Source: an uncultured Clostridia bacterium
GTDB lineage: Bacteria; Bacillota; Clostridia; Christensenellales; Pumilibacteraceae
NCBI GenBank assembly: GCA_934277845.1
Contig: CAKQVV010000075.1
Span: 1 to 7,432 of the forward strand
Reading direction: 5' to 3'
Length of the DNA: 7,432 nt
In this document: positions 1-5,398 of the stretch, piece after piece
Numbering within the stretch: the first letter of the stretch is position 1
Layout of the letters: every line of letters begins with the position of its first letter
Program-made: the position numbers and the translations under genes
Notes under the pieces: generated by a model
Database searches by the model: none
What the model was told of the DNA's origin: nothing
What the model saw: the letters and a program-made list of their open reading frames with translations, nothing else

Positions 1-28
1 CGTGGCGTTCCGCCCCGCTCTGAATGAC
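1..28 (+). repeat. Partial third copy of the CATGC/TCTGAATGACG hairpin repeat
   Basis: Bases 17-28 read GCTCTGAATGAC, identical over 12 bases to the right arm of the repeat elements at 3744-3795 and 3856-3928. A 12-base match is very unlikely by chance in a window of this size. The preceding GC-rich bases (GGCG at 4-7, CGCC at 11-14) can pair and may be what is left of this copy's central stem, again with a sequence different from the other two. The left arm would lie outside the window, so membership is inferred from the right arm only. The base after the match is C rather than G. Confidence 0.5.
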
Positions 29-71
29 CGTTGAAACCGGAAACTGTGCGTTAAAATAAATAAACCTTACC

Positions 72-102
72 AAAAATCGGGTTATAGGGCGAATTACCGC
101 CC
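72..102 (-). terminator. Weak terminator candidate after the GH2 gene
   Basis: On the minus strand, 16 bases after the GH2 stop codon, GGGCG and CGCCC (102-98 and 91-87) form a 5-bp stem with a 6-base loop. A run of five T (76-72) follows, but only after about ten intervening bases. The stem is short and the T-run is displaced, so this is at best a poor intrinsic terminator. No better candidate lies between the gene and the window edge. Confidence 0.25.
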
Positions 103-127
103 TTACTTCTCTCGTCCTTACTTCTCT
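101..127. repeat. 15-bp tandem duplication across the GH2 stop codon
   Basis: CCTTACTTCTCT occurs at 101-112 and again at 116-127, a 15-bp period. Read on the minus strand this is AGAGAAGTAAGG twice. The first copy contains the TAA stop of the GH2 gene and the second supplies another TAA in the same frame five codons later. It looks like a small slippage duplication that gave a tandem in-frame stop. Confidence 0.7.
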
Positions 128-1878
128 ACCGCGGCTTTTCTTGCCATAACCTCGCGGAGGAACTTCTTTTCTTCCGGCGTAAACTTGTCGGTGCGGTCAT
201 AAAAATACAAACCGTTGACTTCCTGCTCGACGTCGTAGAGTTGCGTGTAGCAAAGCGCCCAGCACTTCGGATTGTCGAGAAGCACGTCGGTCAATCCCTT
301 GTAGCGCGAGAGGAATTCTTCGCGGTTTTTGGGCGTGTTGCCATAGCCCCAGCCGGCGTCGTCGCCCGGCATCTTGATTCCGCCGTATTCGGACACCCAG
401 TAAGGCGTGCCGTCGTACTTCTGCCGATCGGGGAAATTGACGTACAGCCCGTCCGCTTCCTTATAGTACTCTGCAAACTTTTCGGGATCCTGCTCGTAGC
501 AATGAATATCGAACGTATCGGTCACGACGTGGAAGTTTCCGCTCACGTCGATGACTGGGCGCATGTTGTCCATACTCTTCACAACGCGGTAAAGAACGTC
601 CAGCATTCTGCCGTCCTGCTGATAACGCCGTCCGTCATTATCCACGCGGTCCCACGTTTCGTTAAGACAGCACCAGCCGATGATCGACGGGCGGTTATAG
701 TCGCGGCGGATCTCGGCGAGCCAGTCGGGAATTATCTCGGCAAGGCAGGTAAAATCGTCGTTGTGAATATTCCAGTCGGGATACTCGTCCCAGATCATAT
801 ATCCCGCTTTGTCCGCGGCGTAGATCGCGAGCGGCTCGAACACCTTCTCGTGGAAACGCGCGCCGTTGAATCCGAGTTCCATCGAAAGCCGCACGTCCTC
901 GTCGAAACGGCTCACGTCGGGAGCGGTGTAAATGCCGTCTTTGTAAAATCCCTGATCCAGCACGAACCTTCCGAACACCGGGCGGTCGTTGAGACAGAAC
1001 TTGCCGTCGCGGAGCGCGACCGAGCGCATGCCGAAATAGGAATAAACTTCGTCAAGCACGGTTCCGCCCGAACTAAGCGTGAATTTCAGGTCGTAAAGAT
1101 TACCCTGTCCCAAATCCCAAAGATGCAGTTCGGCGAGTTCGAGGTCGAACGCGACGTGACCGCAATTAAAATTAACCGTATTTTCGCCCATTATCTTGCC
1201 GCCGAACGAAGCGGTCGCGGTAAGCGAAACCGCGTCTGCCAGCGAAGTGTTGAGTTCGACGGCGAGCACACCGCGCTCGACGACCGGAGTAAGACGGAAA
1301 AAGTCGATATGCTGCGGCTCGACCGCTTCCACCCAAACCGTCTGCCAGATGCCCGTGGTGCGCGTGTAATGACAGCCGCGCGAGTTGGTCGTGGGCGCCT
1401 GTTTGCCCGCGCCGTACTTGGCGTTTCTTATGTCGTCCTCGGCAAGCACGGTGACGTAATCGTTCGTGCCGACCAGGTAATCGGTAATATCGAAACTGAA
1501 CGGCCAGTAACCGCCGACGTGCGTGCCGACGAGTTTGCCGTTTACATACACGGTAGCCTTGTGATCGACCGCGCCGAAATGCAGAATCTTGCGCTTGCCG
1601 TCGAAACTTGCCGGAAACTTAAGGTCGCGGCGGTAAAGTACGGCGTCCATAAATCCCTTGTAGCCGATGCCCGAAAGGTCGGACTCGGGCGCGAACGGTA
1701 CTATTATTTTCTTATCGAAATGTTCGAACTGAAAAGTACGCTCGCTGTACGAGTTCTTCTCGCCGGTAAAGTCTATTTCGAATTCCCACTCGCCGTTGAG
1801 ATTAAGCCAGTTTTCGCGTCTTAACTGCGGATCGGGGAACTCCGGACGCGGCACGGAAACGTTGATATTTTCTTTCAT
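118..1878 (-). CDS. Glycoside hydrolase family 2 enzyme (beta-galactosidase-like), cytoplasmic
   Basis: A 586-residue GH2 glycosidase expected to release non-reducing-end beta-linked sugars by a retaining mechanism. An N-terminal jelly-roll sugar-binding domain (about 8-187) carries the family motifs GGYWPFSFDITDYL (122 onward) and YTRTTGIWQTVWVE (171 onward). An immunoglobulin-like domain (about 188-285) and a TIM barrel follow. The general acid/base is Glu407 in CLNETW and the nucleophile is Glu497 in WVSEYGG; the 90-residue spacing fits E. coli beta-glucuronidase (413 and 504). No signal peptide or membrane segment is present, so it should act on imported oligosaccharides. The NxK motif that marks beta-glucuronidases is not visible where expected, before GLYFYDR, which argues against glucuronide specificity; the substrate remains unknown. 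The ATG at 1878 was chosen because AAGGAG lies 6 bases upstream; an in-frame TTG at 1902 would add eight residues and place that site inside the gene. It has its own promoter. Confidence 0.95.
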   Translation of the reverse strand: MKENINVSVPRPEFPDPQLRRENWLNLNGEWEFEIDFTGEKNSYSERTFQFEHFDKKIIVPFAPESDLSGIGYKGFMDAVLYRRDLKFPASFDGKRKILHFGAVDHKATVYVNGKLVGTHVGGYWPFSFDITDYLVGTNDYVTVLAEDDIRNAKYGAGKQAPTTNSRGCHYTRTTGIWQTVWVEAVEPQHIDFFRLTPVVERGVLAVELNTSLADAVSLTATASFGGKIMGENTVNFNCGHVAFDLELAELHLWDLGQGNLYDLKFTLSSGGTVLDEVYSYFGMRSVALRDGKFCLNDRPVFGRFVLDQGFYKDGIYTAPDVSRFDEDVRLSMELGFNGARFHEKVFEPLAIYAADKAGYMIWDEYPDWNIHNDDFTCLAEIIPDWLAEIRRDYNRPSIIGWCCLNETWDRVDNDGRRYQQDGRMLDVLYRVVKSMDNMRPVIDVSGNFHVVTDTFDIHCYEQDPEKFAEYYKEADGLYVNFPDRQKYDGTPYWVSEYGGIKMPGDDAGWGYGNTPKNREEFLSRYKGLTDVLLDNPKCWALCYTQLYDVEQEVNGLYFYDRTDKFTPEEKKFLREVMARKAAVEK

Positions 1879-1884
1879 CGTAAA

Positions 1885-1890
1885 CTCCTT
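1885..1890 (-). promoter_or_regulatory. Ribosome binding site fixing the GH2 start
   Basis: AAGGAG on the minus strand, 6 bases before the ATG at 1878. It decides in favour of that ATG over the upstream in-frame TTG at 1902. Confidence 0.85.
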
Positions 1891-1895
1891 GATTT

Positions 1896-1917
1896 GCGGC
1901 AAGGTTTCCCCTGCCGC
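1896..1917 (-). other. Leader hairpin beside the GH2 ribosome binding site
   Basis: In the transcript GCGGCAGG pairs with CCTTGCCGC: a 6-bp GC-rich stem, one bulged T, two more pairs and a loop of five bases. It ends five bases before the AAGGAG site. It has no T-run after it, so it is not a terminator. It could protect the 5' end of the mRNA or modulate translation; the sequence does not show which. Confidence 0.6.
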
Positions 1918-1936
1918 TCGTACTGTGGTTATGAAT

Positions 1937-1965
1937 AGTTTATAGCAAATCGTTGTTTATGTCAA
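1937..1965 (-). promoter_or_regulatory. Promoter of the GH2 gene
   Basis: A perfect TTGACA -35 box (1965-1960) is followed by two overlapping -10 choices: TAAACT (1942-1937) at 17-bp spacing, or TATAAA (1944-1939) at 15 bp, preceded by TGC as in extended -10 promoters. Transcription would start near 1930, giving a leader of about 50 bases. It lies in the gap between the membrane-protein gene and the GH2 gene, so the GH2 gene can be expressed independently. Confidence 0.7.
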
Positions 1966-1970
1966 AACAA
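1953..1970. promoter_or_regulatory. Candidate operator over the GH2 -35 box
   Basis: TTGTTT and AAACAA form a perfect 6-bp inverted repeat separated by six bases. The TTGACA box (1960-1965) sits inside it. A dimeric regulator bound here would block RNA polymerase, which suits a sugar-inducible glycosidase gene. No regulator gene is in the window, and the AT-rich composition makes a chance palindrome possible. Confidence 0.4.
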
Positions 1971-2014
1971 AAATATTTACTAATCAATCGATTTCTTGAC
2001 TTTTTCTATCGTCT

Positions 2015-3643
2015 TTAATCTTCGTGTTTGTTTTCTTCGCTATCGGGGTTATCGTTTTTCGTTTGCTCGCCGCAGTCGGGCTTGCTTTCTTGCGGTTCGT
2101 CCGGATAACCGTCGTCCTCGCCGAAATAATCGGACGGCTTGTTCGCGCCGAAACCTTTCTTTTCGCCGCTCTTTTCGCGTTTTTTCTTCCTTATTCCGCC
2201 GTAAACGAGCGCGAAAATCACCACGACCGCCAATATCGCAGGCGGGGCAAGCAGTACAACTGCCGTTACGACCGCAATCACCGCTCCGGCGCCGCGGTAG
2301 TACATGGCGCGCGACGGCGACTCGGAAGAACATAACACGAACCTGAGTTCCCCGTCGGGCAAAGCGTCGTAATTCAGCGTATATCCGTTTTCGACTGCCG
2401 TCCAGCCCTTCGCTCCCGTGTTCCCGTCGTAACTCGACGAGGGATAATAAATATAGAACGGCGTGTTTATCCTGATGTCGAGCGTTCCGAATTTCGCCCA
2501 CGTGGAAGCGGGAGAAAGCAGGTAATTATAGGTATATACGCCGGGCGAATAACCCATGTCAATGGCGGGAAATACCGGCGCGGTGACCGTGTTCGTCACC
2601 CTGCCGCCTGCCGGCACCGTTATTTCATACTCGTACCAGCGCATAAAACTCAAGTCACTCAGGCGGTTAAATCCTCTTCCGCCAAAAAACAATATTACCG
2701 TGCCGTTGCCTGCGGACGAATTTTTGCAACTGTCCGTAAGCGCGTTGTACCAGTCGACGCGCGAGATTCCGTTTGTCTCGTCATATCCGTCGAAAACCAG
2801 ATCGGCAAACGTGAGCGTATCGACGGATTCCAGCGTGACGTCGCCCGATATTTTCTTCTTCTCGCCGCCGTCTTTATATATCGTCCATCTGTCGGCGGTC
2901 ATCTCGTCGCCGCTGCCGAGAACGTAAACGATCTTCTTGTCGCCGTTTTGCACAAACCCGCCCACTCTGGTTCCGCCGAAAACCGAAGAACTGCCGTTCA
3001 TTTCCGTAACGACGTACTTGGCGTTGTTGTTCTCGTCCTTTATTACGATCGACGCGTAAGCCGTGCGGTCTTCGGCGGCGATGCCGGAAAATCGGAAGGT
3101 ATAAGCCGTGACCGGCAGATCGCGCCTGTAAAACCCGCTCTCGTCGTAGTCGTCGCGGATCCTTGCTATTTCTTCGACCTTAAAGTCGGAATAGTACGGA
3201 TAATAAGTGTGGCGTATCTTCGACGCGACCGTTTCGCCGTCTGTCTTTACGTCGTATTTGTCGGCAATCTTGTCGAACGCGCCGGGAGTGAGATAACTCG
3301 GGGCTTGACCGAACGGAAACACAAGCGTCGCCGTCACGTCGTAATCGGCGGGGTTATAGAACCGATACTCCGCCGTAACGCGCGCGTTGTAGTCGACCGG
3401 CTCATCTTCGGCGTAATAGTTCTTCGGGAATTCCTGTATATCGAAGGTGAGAATTTCCGACTCGACTTCGAGCGGACAATTCTCTTCCCGGACTCCCACG
3501 CCCGACGAGTCGGTACCGTACCAGTGCCGTTGCGCCGAGTTTGCGTAGGCGGGTTCGCCGCCGACCGCCGCAAACGCCGACAAAGCGATAACGAGCGTCA
3601 TCGCCGACGCAAATATTGCTTTTCGCAGGTTATTGCCGTTCAT
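2015..3643 (-). CDS. Exported, C-terminally anchored membrane protein of unknown function
   Basis: A 542-residue protein I cannot assign to a named family. It has a signal peptide (residues 1-34: NNLRK, a hydrophobic core, and a likely cut after AYA34), an ectodomain of about 415 residues, a hydrophobic segment at 451-484 with a Pro-Pro in its middle, then RKKKREK and a highly acidic, probably disordered tail of about 50 residues. This predicts type I topology with the tail in the cytoplasm. The mature protein begins NSAQRHWYGTDSSGVG. The stretch VTAEYRFYNPADYDVTATLV (89 onward) followed by FPFG resembles the beta-sandwich repeats of VIT-like domains; that is an impression, not a match. A second recognisable block is LSPASTWAKFGTLDIRIN (376 onward). 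Few Cys and no catalytic pattern are evident, so a binding, sensing or structural role is more likely than an enzyme. The ATG at 3643 follows AAGGAGG closely; an in-frame TTG at 3664 would include that site. Confidence 0.85.
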   Translation of the reverse strand: MNGNNLRKAIFASAMTLVIALSAFAAVGGEPAYANSAQRHWYGTDSSGVGVREENCPLEVESEILTFDIQEFPKNYYAEDEPVDYNARVTAEYRFYNPADYDVTATLVFPFGQAPSYLTPGAFDKIADKYDVKTDGETVASKIRHTYYPYYSDFKVEEIARIRDDYDESGFYRRDLPVTAYTFRFSGIAAEDRTAYASIVIKDENNNAKYVVTEMNGSSSVFGGTRVGGFVQNGDKKIVYVLGSGDEMTADRWTIYKDGGEKKKISGDVTLESVDTLTFADLVFDGYDETNGISRVDWYNALTDSCKNSSAGNGTVILFFGGRGFNRLSDLSFMRWYEYEITVPAGGRVTNTVTAPVFPAIDMGYSPGVYTYNYLLSPASTWAKFGTLDIRINTPFYIYYPSSSYDGNTGAKGWTAVENGYTLNYDALPDGELRFVLCSSESPSRAMYYRGAGAVIAVVTAVVLLAPPAILAVVVIFALVYGGIRKKKREKSGEKKGFGANKPSDYFGEDDGYPDEPQESKPDCGEQTKNDNPDSEENKHED

Positions 3644-3686
3644 TTTCGCCTCCTTACGTCGCAAATTTTGTGTTTACTCTACAATG

Positions 3687-3715
3687 AGTATATCATTTTT
3701 CTGCCGTAATTGCAA
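3687..3715 (-). promoter_or_regulatory. Extended -10 promoter of the membrane-protein gene
   Basis: On the minus strand TTGCAA (3715-3710), a 17-bp spacer and TATACT (3692-3687), with TGA immediately before the -10 hexamer giving the extended TGnTATACT form. Transcription would start near 3680, about 37 bases before the ATG, with AAGGAGG in the leader. The perfect palindrome TTTTC-G-GAAAA at 3719-3729 lies just upstream of the -35 box and could be a regulator site or merely an AT-rich upstream element. Confidence 0.7.
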
Positions 3716-3743
3716 GGTTTTTCGGAAAATAGGATAAGTATTT

Positions 3744-3795
3744 GTTCCATGCGGGGGATCCCACGCAAATGCATAAGCATTTGCTCTGAATGACG
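3744..3795 (+). repeat. Hairpin repeat element, copy A
   Basis: Left arm GTTYCATGC, two free bases, GGGATYCCAC (3744-3764) and right arm TCTGAATGACG (3785-3795) match copy B. Between them is a perfect 8-bp stem, GCAAATGC and GCATTTGC, with loop ATAA. Arms are conserved while the stem sequence is private to this copy, which implies that pairing rather than sequence is maintained in the centre. It is inverted with respect to copy B, forming a pair of about 185 bp. Confidence 0.75.
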
Positions 3796-3855
3796 TAGTA
3801 AAAGTTGAACTGCTCGTTATATTTTTAATAATAATGGGCTGTTTCCGTCTCACCT

Positions 3856-3928
3856 CGTCATTCAGAGCGCAAAGGTCATTGCCTTATTCTGGCAATGACC
3901 TTTGCGCGTGGAATCCCATGCATGAAAC
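3856..3928 (-). repeat. Hairpin repeat element, copy B, with a perfect 17-bp stem
   Basis: Read on the minus strand it has the same left arm as copy A (GTTTCATGC, AT, GGGATTCCAC, 3928-3908) and the same right arm TCTGAATGACG (3866-3856). The centre is a perfect 17-bp inverted repeat (3867-3883 with 3891-3907) around a 7-base loop. The stem starts GCGCAAAGG, unlike copy A. It lies downstream of gatB in the direction of transcription, but no T-run follows the stem on the minus strand, so it is not a classical terminator. Confidence 0.8.
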
Positions 3929-3973
3929 GGATAATTATCCGATTATTTAAATTCTTAAAAAAACCGATTATTT
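3928..3973. repeat. 14-bp palindrome and short direct repeat after gatB
   Basis: CGGATAATTATCCG at 3928-3941 is a perfect palindrome. CCGATTATTT occurs at 3939-3948 and again at 3964-3973, where it overlaps the gatB stop. Between them the minus strand has seven consecutive T (3963-3957). The T-run has no strong GC stem before it, so it is not a good terminator; the arrangement may mark the insertion edge of the neighbouring repeat element. Confidence 0.45.
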
Positions 3974-5398
3974 CAGTAACTTTTCCAGAATTTCGCCTAC
4001 CATCTTGGGATTAGCCTTGCCCTTGGTGGCTTTCATCGTCTGCCCCACAAAGAACGAAACGACTTTCGCGTTGCCGGCAAGATAATCGGCAACTACTTTC
4101 GGGTTGGCGTCGATAATGCTCTTCACCACCGCTTCGAGTTCGCCGGCGTCGTTGGACTGACGCAGCCCCAGTTCGTCGAGCACCGCGGCGGGCTTTTTGT
4201 CCGTTCCCCACACGCGCGGCAAAATCTCTTTCTGCACGGCGGCAAGGCTCGCCGCGCCCTCGTCCACGAGCGCAAGCATTCCGGCGAGTTGCGCGGGCGT
4301 AACGCGCACGCTAACGTCCTCCGCGCCCGGTTCTTTCCCCAGGCGCATGACATCGCCCATAATGAAGTTTGCGGCTTTTTTCGGTGCCGCTCCAGCCGCA
4401 ACCGTGCCGTCGAAAAGGTCGGCGATCGCAACGTCGGCGGTAAGAAGCGCCGCGTCGTAATCGGACAAGCCATACTCGCCCGTGTACTTTTTCACGCGTT
4501 CGGCAGGCAGCGCGGGCACCGTCGCGCGTATCTTTTCCACGTCCTCGTCGGTCATGACTACGGGCATAAGGTCGGGTTCGGGGAAATAGCGGTAGTCGTG
4601 CGCGTCCTCTTTGCCGCGCATACTGCTGCCCTCGCCCGCCGCGTCGTCCCACCGCCGCGTTTCCTGTCTGACCATGCCGCCGCTTTCGATAATTTCGATC
4701 TGCCGCTCCGCCTCGTACTTGCACGAACGAAGCACCGCGCGGAACGAATTGAGGTTCTTGGTTTCGGTACGCGTGCCTAAGGCTTCGCCCTTTTTCGCTA
4801 CCGACAGATTGACATCGCAACGCAGGCTGCCTTCCTGCATTTTCACGTCGCTGACGCCCGTATATTTGATAATGTTTTTCAGCGCGTTAAGGAACGCCAC
4901 GGCGTCCTCGGGCGAGTGAATATCCGGCTCGGTGACGATCTCGATGAGCGGTACTCCGCAACGGTTGTAGTCGACGCGCGTCACGCCGCCCTCATGGATA
5001 AGTTTGCCCGCGTCCTCTTCGAGGTGAATACGGTTGAGCCTGACGAACTTCTCTTCGCCGTCGTCTGACTTGAAACTTATACCGCCGCCGCGGCAAAGAG
5101 GCAAGTCGTACTGGCTCGTCTGCCACGCCTTGGGAAGGTCGGGGTAAAAGTAGTTTTTCCTGTCCCACTTGCTGTACTTTGCAATGTCGCAGCCCAGCGC
5201 AAGCCCGGCCTTTACGGTATATTCGACCGCTTTACGGTTGAGTACCGGCATTGTTCCCGGAAAACCGGAGCAGATCGGGCAACAGTGAGTGTTGGGTTCG
5301 CCGCCGAAAACGTTGGGACACGAGCAGAAAATCTTGGTCGCGGTTTTCAGTTCGCAATGTATTTCAAGACCTATGGTAATTTGGTAATCGCTCGTCAT
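3968..5398 (-). CDS. gatB: Aspartyl/glutamyl-tRNA(Asn/Gln) amidotransferase subunit B
   Basis: GatB of 476 residues, the usual length. It phosphorylates the side-chain carboxylate of mischarged Glu-tRNA(Gln) (or Asp-tRNA(Asn)) with ATP and transfers ammonia delivered from GatA. The cradle domain (about 1-295) contains GLEIHCELKT near the start, KNYFYPDLPKAWQTSQYD (81 onward), HLEEDAGKLIHEGG (125 onward), MQEGSLRCDVNLSV (187 onward), TKNLNSF (213 onward) and DYRYFPEPDL (268 onward). Cys25, Cys27, Cys40 and Cys43 form the CxC and CxxC zinc site kept in some GatB lineages and lost in others. The helical and tail domains that grip the tRNA D-loop follow, ending FFVGQTMKATKGKANP (449 onward) and a short helix. 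The ATG overlaps the gatA TAA by one base (TAATG) with AAGGAG upstream, so translation is probably coupled. It is the last gene of the operon. Confidence 0.98.
   Translation of the reverse strand: MTSDYQITIGLEIHCELKTATKIFCSCPNVFGGEPNTHCCPICSGFPGTMPVLNRKAVEYTVKAGLALGCDIAKYSKWDRKNYFYPDLPKAWQTSQYDLPLCRGGGISFKSDDGEEKFVRLNRIHLEEDAGKLIHEGGVTRVDYNRCGVPLIEIVTEPDIHSPEDAVAFLNALKNIIKYTGVSDVKMQEGSLRCDVNLSVAKKGEALGTRTETKNLNSFRAVLRSCKYEAERQIEIIESGGMVRQETRRWDDAAGEGSSMRGKEDAHDYRYFPEPDLMPVVMTDEDVEKIRATVPALPAERVKKYTGEYGLSDYDAALLTADVAIADLFDGTVAAGAAPKKAANFIMGDVMRLGKEPGAEDVSVRVTPAQLAGMLALVDEGAASLAAVQKEILPRVWGTDKKPAAVLDELGLRQSNDAGELEAVVKSIIDANPKVVADYLAGNAKVVSFFVGQTMKATKGKANPKMVGEILEKLLK

Larger units (their letters stand above)
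3644..3967. other. 324-bp non-coding gap between gatB and the membrane-protein gene
   Basis: AT-rich and without a credible open frame. From left to right it holds a ribosome binding site and promoter for the membrane-protein gene, an 11-bp odd-centred palindrome (3719-3729), repeat copy A, about 60 bases of featureless AT-rich sequence (3796-3855), repeat copy B in inverted orientation, a 14-bp palindrome and a run of seven T on the minus strand just after gatB. No tRNA or recognisable riboswitch is visible. Confidence 0.85.

Noticed and set aside
241..1824. A 527-codon open frame on the plus strand opposite the GH2 gene
   Set aside because: It is wholly antisense to a gene with clear catalytic motifs. 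Its product is a low-complexity mix rich in Arg, Val, Ala and His with no recognisable domain. Long antisense openings are expected where the sense strand rarely uses TTA, CTA or TCA codons.
1879..1902. Eight-residue N-terminal extension of the GH2 protein from a TTG
   Set aside because: The extension would be encoded by the ribosome binding site of the ATG at 1878, and the GH2 N-terminus is already complete without it.
3644..3664. Seven-residue extension of the membrane protein from a TTG
   Set aside because: It would translate the AAGGAGG site that serves the ATG at 3643, and it adds only charged residues before a normal signal peptide.
2948..3709. A 253-codon plus-strand open frame opposite the membrane-protein gene
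   Set aside because: Antisense to a gene with signal peptide, anchor, ribosome binding site and promoter, and Arg/Val-rich without domains. It also runs through that gene's promoter.
3801..3834. Possible plus-strand promoter (TTGAAC, 18 bp, TAATAA) between the repeat copies
   Set aside because: Poor hexamers in AT-rich DNA, and the only downstream sequence is the antisense strand of gatB.
3744..3928. CRISPR array
   Set aside because: Only two copies, inverted to each other, with palindromic centres. There are no regularly spaced direct repeats and no cas genes.
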